Shown: positions 26,848 to 35,456 of the stretch, in pieces
Numbering within the stretch: position 1 is the stretch's first letter
Layout: every line of letters begins with the position of its first letter
NCBI GenBank assembly: GCA_910578785.1
Contig: CAJTSJ010000019.1
Span: 1 to 54,560, forward strand
Length of the DNA: 54,560 bases
From: an uncultured Muribaculum sp.
GTDB lineage: Bacteria > Bacteroidota > Bacteroidia > Bacteroidales > Muribaculaceae
Reading direction: 5' to 3'
Made by a program: the position numbers and the translations under genes
Notes under the pieces: generated by a model
Seen by the model: only the letters and a program-made list of their open reading frames with translations
Told to the model about the DNA's origin: nothing
Databases searched by the model: none

Positions 26848-28767
26848 TTATAGAAGGCAGAGCCATGTGACAGTAGCAAGGAGCAATGCGCCCATCAGGT
26901 AAATCCATACATAGGTCTGGACGTTGCCCGACTGGAGTCCGCGGATAGAGCATGATGCCCACTGCGTGACTTTGGCGAAACCGTCCATAGTGCCGTCGAT
27001 GATGTGACGGTCAAACCATGCGATAGGCTTACAGATACTGTTGAATATGACTTTGTGGGTAATCCAAAGATAAATCTCGTCCCAATAGAAACGACGGTGT
27101 GCCGCTGTCCAAAGACCATGGAACTTGTCGGCAAGCTTGTCGGGCAGAGGATTTTCCTTGCGGTACATATATGTGGCAAGCAGAATAGCGAGTATCGCAA
27201 TCACAAGGCTCGTAGCCGCAACAACCGGATCAATATGGATGGTATACGGCTCGCGGTTCCAGGTCACGAGATGTCCGAAAGGTATGAATCCGGCAACACA
27301 TGAAACAGCGGCAAGGAATATCAACGGCAACTTCATAGCCACCGGAGGATCATGCGGAGTATGATGTCCGAAGTCGGGATCTTTCCACCAGAATATCATG
27401 TAGTACAGACGGAACATATAGAATGCGGTCAGACCGGCCACCATCGACAGCCACATACCCCAGAACCAATGGTTGCCGTAAGCCGCAGAAAGGATTTCGT
27501 CCTTTGAGAAGAATCCGGCAAAAGGCCAGATACCGGCGATGGCAAGACAGCCGATAAGGAATGTGATGTGGGTGACTGGCATATACTTGCGGAGTCCGCC
27601 CATGGCCGTGTAGTTATTGGAGTGTACTGCATGGATCAACGCACCGGCACCCAAGAACAAGAGAGCCTTGAACATTGCATGAGTGAACAAGTGGAACATC
27701 GAAGCCATGAATCCAAGTCCTTCGTGAATCTCAGGACGGGCCACGCCGAGCGACGTAATCATGAAAGCAATCTGCGAGATGGTCGAGAAGGCAAGCACGC
27801 GCTTGATGTCAATCTGCGTACATGCCACCACCGCGGCATAGAAGGCGGTAAGACAGCCTACCACAGTAATAATCATCAAAGAGGCCTCTTCAAGCAGATA
27901 GAGCGGGAACAGACGGGCAACCAGATATACACCGGCCACAACCATGGTAGCGGCGTGGATAAGTGCAGACACCGGAGTCGGACCTTCCATTGCGTCGGGA
28001 AGCCAGATGTGGAGCGGAAGCATAGCCGACTTACCCATACCTCCCATAAAGATGAGAACCAAAGCCCAGGTAAGCACCGATGCGCCCATAAAAGTGGCGC
28101 CTTCGAAGCTGCCGAACACGCCTTCGGGATTTGATGTCATGTCAATGAAGTTGAATGTCTTGGTGTAATATGACAGAATCAAAATACCGATAAGGAAGCC
28201 GAGGTCGGCAAAACGGGTGACGATGAACGCCTTCTTAGATGCCGAGACAGCCGACGGAAGCTTATAGAAGAATCCGATCAGCAGGTAGGAAGAAGCTCCC
28301 ACAAGCTCCCAGAAGATGTACATCTGGAATATGTTGGTGGCGACAACCAGTCCGAGCATTGAGAAGCTGAACAGCGACAGGAACGCATAATAGCGCTGGA
28401 AACCCTTCTCACCTTCCATGTAGCCCAACGAATACACATGAACCATGAAAGAGATTGTCGGAATGACAATAAGCATCATGGCCGAGATGGGATCCAGAAG
28501 GAAACCGAGGCGTATGGTCAGATGTTCAGTAAACTGAAGCCAGGTAGCGTTCCAGAGTATCGACTGGATGCGCTCGCCGGCCTCGTTGATGAAGTCACCT
28601 CCGAAAAAGTAGGTGAACGATGTGATGTAGCATAATGTGAGACACGCGCCCATGCCCAAACAACCGAGGAACCCGGCAAGTTTATGGCTCAGTTTCATGC
28701 CCGCTAATCCTAAGAAAAGGAACATGAAAAGGGGAATGCACAATATGAAGATAGACATTATTTCCAT
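26848..28767 (-). CDS. nuoL: Complex I membrane subunit NuoL
   Basis: The 639-residue distal antiporter-like subunit is homologous to ND5. It has 'YIFWELVGASSYLLIGFFY' with the TM5 glutamate, 'KSAMLPLHIWLPDAMEGPTP', 'VLAFSTISQIAFMITSLGV', and 'MFHLFTHAMFKALLFLGAGA' with the HxxxK pattern of ND5. The C-terminal quarter holds the long lateral helix region and final transmembrane anchor expected of NuoL. Length fits the family (610-650). It starts five bases after the nuoK stop. Confidence 0.96.
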   Translation of the reverse strand: MEIMSIFILCIPLFMFLFLGLAGMKLSHKLAGFLGCLGMGACLTLCYITSFTYFFGGDFINEAGERIQSILWNATWLQFTEHLTIRLGFLLDPISAMMLIVIPTISFMVHVYSLGYMEGEKGFQRYYAFLSLFSFSMLGLVVATNIFQMYIFWELVGASSYLLIGFFYKLPSAVSASKKAFIVTRFADLGFLIGILILSYYTKTFNFIDMTSNPEGVFGSFEGATFMGASVLTWALVLIFMGGMGKSAMLPLHIWLPDAMEGPTPVSALIHAATMVVAGVYLVARLFPLYLLEEASLMIITVVGCLTAFYAAVVACTQIDIKRVLAFSTISQIAFMITSLGVARPEIHEGLGFMASMFHLFTHAMFKALLFLGAGALIHAVHSNNYTAMGGLRKYMPVTHITFLIGCLAIAGIWPFAGFFSKDEILSAAYGNHWFWGMWLSMVAGLTAFYMFRLYYMIFWWKDPDFGHHTPHDPPVAMKLPLIFLAAVSCVAGFIPFGHLVTWNREPYTIHIDPVVAATSLVIAILAILLATYMYRKENPLPDKLADKFHGLWTAAHRRFYWDEIYLWITHKVIFNSICKPIAWFDRHIIDGTMDGFAKVTQWASCSIRGLQSGNVQTYVWIYLMGALLLATVTWLCLL

Positions 28768-28772
28768 ATCCG

Positions 28773-29087
28773 TTAGAATTTCATTTTATTGAGGTCGCGT
28801 ATATCAATGTTTTTGACAGCACGGAAGATATTTACGATGATCGCTATGGCAAGAGCAGTTTCCGCCGCGGCGATAGCTATGGCGAAGAGCGTGAACATCA
28901 TGCCCTCGAGCTGGCCGGGATAAAGGAAACGGTTAAACACCACAAAATTTATATCTACGGAATTGAGCATCAACTCCAGAGATATAAGGATAGCGATCAT
29001 GTTCTTACGTGTGATAAATCCGTAAACTCCGCAGCAGAACATGATTATGCTGGGGATGATGTAAAGTGCGATTGGTAATTTTTCCAT
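28773..29087 (-). CDS. nuoK: Complex I membrane subunit NuoK
   Basis: The 104-residue, three-helix subunit is homologous to ND4L. The two conserved membrane glutamates of the proton path are visible: Glu38 in 'LISLELMLNSV' and Glu76 in 'AAAETALAIAI'. Length and helix spacing are standard. It lies six bases after nuoJ and five before nuoL. Confidence 0.95.
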   Translation of the reverse strand: MEKLPIALYIIPSIIMFCCGVYGFITRKNMIAILISLELMLNSVDINFVVFNRFLYPGQLEGMMFTLFAIAIAAAETALAIAIIVNIFRAVKNIDIRDLNKMKF

Positions 29088-29093
29088 AGCGTC

Positions 29094-29612
29094 TTAACGT
29101 TTACGGGCGATAACAACACCACCGATTATACATGCTAATAACAATACACTCACCGCTTCAAAGGGAAGCAGATACTGGTACTTTTCCGTGCCGAGCAACA
29201 TGTCACCCAGAAGATGCATGTCAAAACCTTCCTCAGACGGCTTGATAAAAGTTGACCAGAAATCGCAACGGCCGGCAATGGCATAGCCGAGCACCACGAG
29301 AGATGCCAGGGAGGCCGCCAGACCTGTCACACGCTTCTTTGAAGTAAGTTTCGAACTGCTGTCACCCGGCTTGCTCGTGAGCAATATCGAGAACACAACC
29401 AAAACGACTATACCTCCGGCATACACTGCAATCTGCACAGCCCCGAGAAACTCATAATCGAGCATGAAATAAAGGCCTGCGGTAGCAAACAGCGTAAACA
29501 GCAGATAAGTTGCCGCACGGAGTATCCGACGGGTGGTGACAGTGAGTATCGAAAAGATGATAATCGAAGCTACGATTATCCCATACATTACAATACTTCC
29601 AACTGATTCCAT
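29094..29612 (-). CDS. nuoJ: Complex I membrane subunit NuoJ
   Basis: The 172-residue subunit is homologous to ND6, with five hydrophobic helices. The motif 'LDYEFLGAVQIAVYAGGIVVL' (two overlapping phrases) is the family signature around the pi-bulge helix TM3, which links quinone chemistry to proton pumping. The loop with 'SKLTSKKRV' is variable in the family. It starts eight bases after nuoI and is followed by nuoK in the standard order. Confidence 0.94.
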   Translation of the reverse strand: MESVGSIVMYGIIVASIIIFSILTVTTRRILRAATYLLFTLFATAGLYFMLDYEFLGAVQIAVYAGGIVVLVVFSILLTSKPGDSSSKLTSKKRVTGLAASLASLVVLGYAIAGRCDFWSTFIKPSEEGFDMHLLGDMLLGTEKYQYLLPFEAVSVLLLACIIGGVVIARKR

Positions 29613-29620
29613 ATTATATT

Positions 29621-30196
29621 TTAATTTTCTTTTTTGTTATCAGAATCGTCAGCCTTCGGTGCAGGAGCGGCTGCAGGCTTCGGCGCAGGAGCCGCGGCGG
29701 GCTTCACAGGAGTGCCGGGCTTCGGAGCCGGGTCATTAGGCTGTTCTGGCAGATAGTTGAGTTTCTGCACTAATTTTTCGCGGGTAAACACAGCCTGTTC
29801 AAAGTCATTGGTAAACTCAATGGCGTCAAACGGACAAGTAGTCACACACAGTTCACAGAACGTACAGCTGCCAAGGTCGTAAAGATACGAATCAAGTTTG
29901 CGCTTTTTCTTTCCGTCGGGCAAATCTACCATCTTGGTGGTGATTGAGATTGTGCCGTTCGGACAGTTGCGCTGACAAGTTCCACACGCCGTACAACGGT
30001 TTCGGCCATCGGCCTCGTAGATGAATTGTAGCTTGGCACGGAAGCGAGGAGCCGCAAATTCAAACTCCTTACGATGGTCAGGATACTCTTCGGTCACCTT
30101 TTTGGTAAGGAACTCCTTACCGGTGACACCCATACCCTTTACCAGACTCGAAATGCCTGTGCCCAGTGATGAAAAATAATCTTTTACACTGCCCAT
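29621..30196 (-). CDS. nuoI: Complex I iron-sulfur subunit NuoI
   Basis: The 191-residue subunit carries two [4Fe-4S] clusters. Their ligands are Cys68, 71, 74, 78 ('CTACGTCQRNCP') and Cys111, 114, 117, 121 ('CTFCELCVTTCP'). These clusters pass electrons towards NuoB and the quinone site. The C-terminal 35 residues (about 155-190) are a Pro/Ala/Lys-rich tail ('PAAAPAPKPAAAPAPK'), absent from the E. coli protein and probably disordered. It resumes the nuo series after the atp genes, 36 bases downstream of atpG, with no terminator between. Confidence 0.95.
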   Translation of the reverse strand: MGSVKDYFSSLGTGISSLVKGMGVTGKEFLTKKVTEEYPDHRKEFEFAAPRFRAKLQFIYEADGRNRCTACGTCQRNCPNGTISITTKMVDLPDGKKKRKLDSYLYDLGSCTFCELCVTTCPFDAIEFTNDFEQAVFTREKLVQKLNYLPEQPNDPAPKPGTPVKPAAAPAPKPAAAPAPKADDSDNKKEN

Positions 30197-30232
30197 AGAT
30201 ATGATTGGTCTTTAATTACTTAATTATCAACT

Positions 30233-31117
30233 TTATTTCTTAACCTGTCCGCCGAGAATATCAAGTAGTTCCGAGGTAATGGCCTGCTGTCGGAGCTTGT
30301 TGTATTCAAGTTGAAGTTGGTCAAGGAGCTTTTTGGCATTGTCGTTGGCGCTTTGCATTGCCATGACACGCGCGGCCTGCTCGGAGGCCATATTTTCAGT
30401 GAACACCTCCTGCATCACAGATAGGACGAACAGAGGCAACACGGTAGCGAATATTGTGTTGGCGTCAGGCTCAAAAATATATGGACGACAAGTCGCCGCC
30501 ACGGCATTTTCAGTTAAAGTCTCCTGAACCACCGGCAAGAGCTGTTCGAAGCGCAGCATCTGGCGGCTTACGCTCTTAAAGCTCATATAGACTATGTCCA
30601 GACGATCTATATCGCCTGAAAGGAAGCGTTGCTGGAGGTCAAAAGTAAATGTTTTGACCTCCCCGGCATCGCTTTTAGAGTTTACACCTTCAGGTCTGAC
30701 TACCTGGATATGCTTACCCGACAGCTTACGTACGGCCTTAAACATCTTGTCGCCGATTGGATACAGCGTCAACTCGATGTCCTGTCCGAAAGTATCGCGG
30801 TAGTGGCCGATACGGCTGATCAGTCCCTTATATATATTGATGTTATATGCACCGCAAAGTCCGTCGTCGGAACCGAACACAACAACACCGATACGCTTCA
30901 CTTCGCGGCTCTCGATCAAAGGCGAAGAGAATTCTGCGTCTGCCGACAACAAGTTGCCGATAATAGTCTGAATCTGACTTCTGAACGGCAACAGTTTCTT
31001 TAAAGACTGCTCAGCCTTGTGCATCTTTGCCGAAGAAATCATCTTCATGGCACCGGTAATCTTCTCTGACGATTTTACCGAGCCGATTCTTCCTTTAAGT
31101 TCGCGTAATGTAGCCAT
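30233..31117 (-). CDS. atpG: ATP synthase gamma subunit
   Basis: The 294-residue central-stalk subunit of F1 starts with the coiled-coil 'LRELKGRIGSVKSSEKITGAMKMISSAK' (quoted in part: 'GRIGSVKSSEKITGAMKM') and ends with 'NAKKLLDQLQLEYNKLRQ' and 'ITSELLDILGG', the two helices that rotate inside the alpha3beta3 head. The middle has the Rossmann-like domain with 'VVFGSDDGLCGAYN'. It is the last of the eight atp genes and lies 20 bases after atpA. Confidence 0.96.
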   Translation of the reverse strand: MATLRELKGRIGSVKSSEKITGAMKMISSAKMHKAEQSLKKLLPFRSQIQTIIGNLLSADAEFSSPLIESREVKRIGVVVFGSDDGLCGAYNINIYKGLISRIGHYRDTFGQDIELTLYPIGDKMFKAVRKLSGKHIQVVRPEGVNSKSDAGEVKTFTFDLQQRFLSGDIDRLDIVYMSFKSVSRQMLRFEQLLPVVQETLTENAVAATCRPYIFEPDANTIFATVLPLFVLSVMQEVFTENMASEQAARVMAMQSANDNAKKLLDQLQLEYNKLRQQAITSELLDILGGQVKK

Positions 31118-31137
31118 CGGTTATTTGCTGATATTGA

Positions 31138-32712
31138 TTAATTATAACGGCTTGCTATTTCTTGTGCACTATGAGTGAGTTTGTCGATACAATCGTCAGT
31201 GAGCTGTCCGCTCTTAATCACGTCAAGTACTTCCTTCTGATATTTTGCATGCAGGAGCTGCAGGAAAAGCTTCTCAAACTCGGCCACCTTGTCGATAGGC
31301 ACTTTCTCAAGAAGCCCCTTGGTTCCGCAGAATATCACTGCCACCTGGTCCTCTACGGCCATAGGCGTATACTGAGGTTGAATCAGGAGCTGTTCGTTCT
31401 TGCGTCCCTTGTCGATTACACGGGCGGTGACAGGGTCGATGTCGCCGCCGAACTTGGTAAACGACTCAAGTTCGCGGAACTGCGCCTGGTCGATCTTCAG
31501 CGTACCGGCAACCTTCTTCATCGACTTGATCTGAGCATTACCGCCCACACGCGATACGGATATACCTACGTTGATGGCCGGACGTATACCTCGGTTGAAC
31601 AGCGCAGTCTCAAGGAAGATCTGGCCGTCGGTGATGGAGATTACATTGGTCGGGATGTATGCGGAAACGTCGCCCGCCTGTGTCTCGATGATAGGAAGCG
31701 CCGTCAGCGAACCGCCACCTTTCACCTTGTCCTTCAGCACTTCAGGGAGGTCGTTCATCGAAGCGGCCACTTCCTGATTGTCGATAATCTTAGCCGCACG
31801 CTCGAGCAGACGGGAATGCAGATAGAAGATATCGCCCGGATATGCCTCACGTCCGGAAGGACGCTTGAGGATAAGTGAAATCTCACGGTATGACACGGCC
31901 TGCTTTGACAGGTCGTCATAGACGATGAGCGCGTCGCGGCCGGTGTCACGGAAATACTCGCCGATTGCTACCCCCGCGAAAGGAGAATAGTAGCGCATTG
32001 AAGCTGAATCGGAGGCATTGGCGGCCACAACCACAGTATACTCAAGCGCACCATGCTCGCGCAATGTCTGCACAGTGGCCGCTACTGAAGATGCCTTTTG
32101 GCCGATAGCCACGTAGATACAGTATACGGGCTTGCCTTCTTCATAATTCTTACGTTGGTTTATGATGGTGTCGATGGCGATGGCGGTCTTACCGATCTGT
32201 CGGTCGCCGATGATAAGCTCGCGCTGTCCACGGCCGATGGGCACCATTGAGTCGACGGCCTTTATACCTGTCTGCAACGGCTGGGTCACAGGCTGACGGA
32301 AAATAACTCCGGGAGCCTTGCGTTCGAGAGGCATGCGGTACAACTCGCCGGAGATGGGGCCGGCACCGTCGATAGGTTCGCCTAACACATTGATGACACG
32401 TCCCAATAGACCTTCGCCGGCAAGGATCGAGGCAATCTCGCCTGTGCGGCGCACAGTCATGTTTTCGGTGACACGGTCTATGTTGTTAAGCAGTATCACG
32501 CCGACATTGCTCTCTTCCAAGTTCATTGCGACGCCCTTAACGCCGTTCTCGAACTCTACAAGTTCGTTGGCTTGCACATTATCGAGTCCGAACACATGGG
32601 CAACGCCGTCGCCCACTTCCAGGACTGTTCCAACTTCCTCGAACGACACCTTACTGGTGACGTTTTCGAGTTGTTGCTTTAATACTTCCGATATTTCGCT
32701 TGGGTTAATCAT
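31138..32712 (-). CDS. atpA: ATP synthase alpha subunit
   Basis: The 524-residue F1 subunit has the nucleotide-binding P-loop 'GDRQIGKTAIAID' and the arginine finger in 'ISVSRVGGNAQ', which completes the catalytic sites on beta. 'GRVINVLGEPIDG' and 'RALIVYDDLSKQAVSYRE'-like motifs (here 'ALIVYDDLSKQAVSYRE') are typical. Length is slightly above E. coli AtpA (513). It follows atpH by nine bases. Confidence 0.97.
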   Translation of the reverse strand: MINPSEISEVLKQQLENVTSKVSFEEVGTVLEVGDGVAHVFGLDNVQANELVEFENGVKGVAMNLEESNVGVILLNNIDRVTENMTVRRTGEIASILAGEGLLGRVINVLGEPIDGAGPISGELYRMPLERKAPGVIFRQPVTQPLQTGIKAVDSMVPIGRGQRELIIGDRQIGKTAIAIDTIINQRKNYEEGKPVYCIYVAIGQKASSVAATVQTLREHGALEYTVVVAANASDSASMRYYSPFAGVAIGEYFRDTGRDALIVYDDLSKQAVSYREISLILKRPSGREAYPGDIFYLHSRLLERAAKIIDNQEVAASMNDLPEVLKDKVKGGGSLTALPIIETQAGDVSAYIPTNVISITDGQIFLETALFNRGIRPAINVGISVSRVGGNAQIKSMKKVAGTLKIDQAQFRELESFTKFGGDIDPVTARVIDKGRKNEQLLIQPQYTPMAVEDQVAVIFCGTKGLLEKVPIDKVAEFEKLFLQLLHAKYQKEVLDVIKSGQLTDDCIDKLTHSAQEIASRYN

Positions 32713-32721
32713 TCGTTTGTG

Positions 32722-33267
32722 TTAGTTGCTTAAAAGTTTCAGACGCAATTGTTTAATCTCATTGCTGACAGAAGCGTCGAGCTGTTCGGAGTTGACGCCT
32801 ATCACAAAACCGCCGATCAGCTCCGGATCCACCTCCTGTGTATATTCCACCGAAGCTTCGCCAAGATGCTTCTCGACTAAAGCCTTAAGGCGGCCTATCT
32901 CCGCATCGGGCAGATTGGAGGCAGTCGTAATCTTGACAAGATATATGTTATTCGCCTTGCGGTAAATGTCAAGATATGCCAGAGCAATGCCCCTCATGAA
33001 TTCGATGCGCTTGTTCTTGACAAGAAGCTTAAGGAAGTCGGCATAGCAAACATCGGCTTCGGAGGCGTGAGCGGCTGTGGTCAACAGGCCGGTCTTATCT
33101 CCGGAGGGCACGTATGGATTAGCCATGACGTCGTTGAGCTGTGGTTGCCCGACAAAAGACGCCGCCACATTCTTCATCAATTCATACACTCTGTCGGCCT
33201 CGTTCTTCTCAAGGGCGAACTTATAGAGTGCCTTAGCGTATCGATTTGGGATAAGACCTTGGTCCAT
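32722..33267 (-). CDS. atpH: ATP synthase delta subunit
   Basis: The 181-residue stator subunit connects the top of alpha3beta3 to the b subunits. The N-terminal helical domain starts 'NRYAKALYKFALEK', the family signature, and the C-terminal 'VDPELIGGFVIGVNSEQLDAS' is the other conserved stretch. Position between atpF and atpA is standard. Confidence 0.93.
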   Translation of the reverse strand: MDQGLIPNRYAKALYKFALEKNEADRVYELMKNVAASFVGQPQLNDVMANPYVPSGDKTGLLTTAAHASEADVCYADFLKLLVKNKRIEFMRGIALAYLDIYRKANNIYLVKITTASNLPDAEIGRLKALVEKHLGEASVEYTQEVDPELIGGFVIGVNSEQLDASVSNEIKQLRLKLLSN

Positions 33268-33276
33268 TGCGTTTGT

Positions 33277-33774
33277 TTAGTTTTTATTTTCTATTTCGTC
33301 CAACAGTGAATTCACCAGCTTGGTCTGAGCATTCTGGTCAGACATCTGGTTGCGCACCACCTTAGTGGCGATGTCAAGTGCGAATGAACTCACTTCGTCG
33401 CGGAACCGCAACTCAGCTTCTTTGCGTTCTTGCTCGATAGACACCTTTGCGGCATCCATCACCTTCTGTGCCTCCTTAGAGGCGGCGGCACGGGCTTCCT
33501 CGATGATTTGTGTCTTCATCTTGTCGGCGTCGCGGAGCATTTCAGCTTGTTGCTTACGGGCTTCTTCTATATATTTATTGGCCTCTTCGCGGGCATGGTC
33601 AAGCTGCTCCTTGGCATTTTGAGCGTACTCCACACCTTTATCGATGAGGTCGGCACGACCTTCGATCATCTTCATGATTGCGGGCCACCCCCACTTCGCA
33701 AGCACGAGGAAGAGGATGGCAAATGCCACAAACATCCAGAATATAAGGCCGAATTCAGGCGTGAATAGTTCCAT
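33277..33774 (-). CDS. atpF: ATP synthase b subunit
   Basis: The 165-residue protein has one N-terminal membrane helix ('FWMFVAFAILFLVLAKWGW') followed by a long charged amphipathic helix (about 35-160) rich in Glu, Lys, Ala and Gln, as expected for the peripheral stalk. Only one b gene is present, so the stalk is probably a homodimer. It lies 15 bases after atpE. Confidence 0.93.
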   Translation of the reverse strand: MELFTPEFGLIFWMFVAFAILFLVLAKWGWPAIMKMIEGRADLIDKGVEYAQNAKEQLDHAREEANKYIEEARKQQAEMLRDADKMKTQIIEEARAAASKEAQKVMDAAKVSIEQERKEAELRFRDEVSSFALDIATKVVRNQMSDQNAQTKLVNSLLDEIENKN

Positions 33775-33789
33775 CTGCAGAGCGAACTA

Positions 33790-34035
33790 TTAGAGGAAGA
33801 ACGAAAGGAGGCAAACAACGACTGCGAACAGGGCAACACCTTCCACGAGGACGGCAACCATGATCAAGTTACTACGGATGTCACCGCTGGCTTCAGGTTG
33901 ACGTGCGATAGCTTCCATGGCCGAAGCTCCAATCTTACCAATACCAATACCAGCGCCAATAACTGCGATTGCTGCTCCTACACAAGCACCGATACCCAAT
34001 AGGCCGTCGATAGCTGCTAAAATCATTGCTAACAT
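33790..34035 (-). CDS. atpE: ATP synthase c subunit
   Basis: The 81-residue hairpin of two membrane helices joins the polar loop 'EAIARQPEA' (the conserved RQP). The ion-carrying carboxylate is Glu65 in 'LVEGVALFA'. The residue after it is Gly, not Ser/Thr, and helix 1 lacks the glutamine of sodium-binding rings, so proton coupling is predicted. A gap of 49 bases separates it from atpB. Confidence 0.95.
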   Translation of the reverse strand: MLAMILAAIDGLLGIGACVGAAIAVIGAGIGIGKIGASAMEAIARQPEASGDIRSNLIMVAVLVEGVALFAVVVCLLSFFL

Positions 34036-34084
34036 AATTAATTCTGTTTTTAGAGATGAGTTATTTAAATTATTATTTTATTTC

Positions 34085-35194
34085 CTATTTATTTGCCGGA
34101 GCAGGATGTTCGCCATGCTCTCCCTTTTCAGTGGCCATGGCTATAAACAATGTCGAAAGCATCGTAAACACGTATGCCTGGATAAAGCTTACCAGCACGT
34201 CGAGCAACAGCATGAAGAGCGAGAAGCATACCGACACCACTGTGGTAAGTCCGGTGACCGCCGCTCCCAAAGCTCCGAGAATGAATATCAGCAACGTGAG
34301 CACGATGACCACAATGTGACCGCCGAGCATATTGGCAAAGAGACGGATGGTCAGCGCCGCCGGCTTAGTAAACACTCCGAAAAGCTCTAAGGCGGGCATG
34401 ATGGGAATTGGCACCTTGAGCCACCAGGGCACATCGGGCCAGAATATTTCCTTCCAGTAGTGCTTCGTTCCGCACAGGTTGGTGATAAAGAATGTTATCA
34501 GCGACAACACGAGAGTGATGGCAATATTGCCGGTAAGGTTGGCACCGCCGGGGAATACCACTATCAGGCCCATCAGGTTCATTACAAGAATAAAGAAGAA
34601 CACCGTCAGCAAATACGGAGCGAAACGACGTGAACGGTCGCCGAGAGTAGGCTTGATGACGCCGTTATAGATAAACTCTATGATTGCTTCGATGGCTCCG
34701 GTTAACTTTCGGGGTGCCTTGTAGGCCGATTTCTTGTACCACACTGCTACTCTGAGCACCATCAGGATAACCAGAATGACGGTGATGAACAGTGCAAGCA
34801 CATTTTTGGTGATGGAGAAGTCCCATGGACGGTACTCTTCCATTACGGTCTTGCCGTCGACCTGAACAGGACGCATGCCTATGAGTTTGTTATGCCACTT
34901 GCTGTCCTTGCCGCCCAGCATAAAGCCTTCATATTCTTGGCCGTGCTGGATTCGTGAGGAACTGAACAGATGCCAGCGGCCCTCATAGTCGCGAACTATG
35001 ACAGGAAGCGGGATACGGTGTTCATGGCTGAAAGGAACCTCCCAGCCATACCCGTCGCCCAGGTGTTCGAAGATAATCTCTTTCGGATTAATCTTCTCTT
35101 CTTCCTGTCCGGAGAGGTTTTCGTCGGCCGCGACGTACATCGGCGCCATAAACGCCATGCATACGAGCGACAACAAGAATATTAGTCTTTTCAT
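34085..35194 (-). CDS. atpB: ATP synthase a subunit with N-terminal export signal
   Basis: The product has 369 residues, about 100 more than E. coli AtpB (271). The first 22 residues look like a cleavable signal peptide ('LVCMAFMAPMYVAADE'). They are followed by a soluble stretch of about 110 residues before the first membrane helix near residue 130; this extension is common in Bacteroidetes. The proton half-channel core is intact: 'KPAALTIRLFANMLGGH' contains the essential arginine. The start is one base after the atpC stop, so translation is probably coupled. Confidence 0.95.
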   Translation of the reverse strand: MKRLIFLLSLVCMAFMAPMYVAADENLSGQEEEKINPKEIIFEHLGDGYGWEVPFSHEHRIPLPVIVRDYEGRWHLFSSSRIQHGQEYEGFMLGGKDSKWHNKLIGMRPVQVDGKTVMEEYRPWDFSITKNVLALFITVILVILMVLRVAVWYKKSAYKAPRKLTGAIEAIIEFIYNGVIKPTLGDRSRRFAPYLLTVFFFILVMNLMGLIVVFPGGANLTGNIAITLVLSLITFFITNLCGTKHYWKEIFWPDVPWWLKVPIPIMPALELFGVFTKPAALTIRLFANMLGGHIVVIVLTLLIFILGALGAAVTGLTTVVSVCFSLFMLLLDVLVSFIQAYVFTMLSTLFIAMATEKGEHGEHPAPANK

Positions 35195-35195
35195 A

Positions 35196-35429
35196 TTAAT
35201 AAATACATACCGATACTACATTGTTATCCACATCCACGATGCCGCCCTCCACGCTCACTTCGCCCTTCTGGCCGTTGTGAGCGTAGCTGATAACGCCGGG
35301 AACCAGCGTCGATATTAGCGACGCATGGTTTTTAAGCACTGTAAATGCACCTTCCGCACCCGGAAGCTGGACGCTGTCCACTTCTCCCTGAAAGAGAATG
35401 TCCTGCGCTGATATAACTTTTAGTATCAT
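35196..35429 (-). CDS. atpC: ATP synthase epsilon subunit, short form
   Basis: This 77-residue protein corresponds to the N-terminal beta-sandwich of epsilon ('LKVISAQDILFQGEVDSVQL', 'GAFTVLKNHASLISTLVPG', 'VEGGIVDVDNNVVSV'). The C-terminal two-helix domain, which in E. coli (139 residues in all) inserts into the rotor and blocks ATP hydrolysis, is absent. The reading frame ends cleanly and is followed one base later by atpB, so this is not a sequencing truncation. It still should couple the c-ring to gamma. Short epsilon subunits occur in other Bacteroidetes. Confidence 0.93.
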   Translation of the reverse strand: MILKVISAQDILFQGEVDSVQLPGAEGAFTVLKNHASLISTLVPGVISYAHNGQKGEVSVEGGIVDVDNNVVSVCIY

Positions 35430-35456
35430 AGTAGTTGTTCTGGTATTCTCTGAGTG

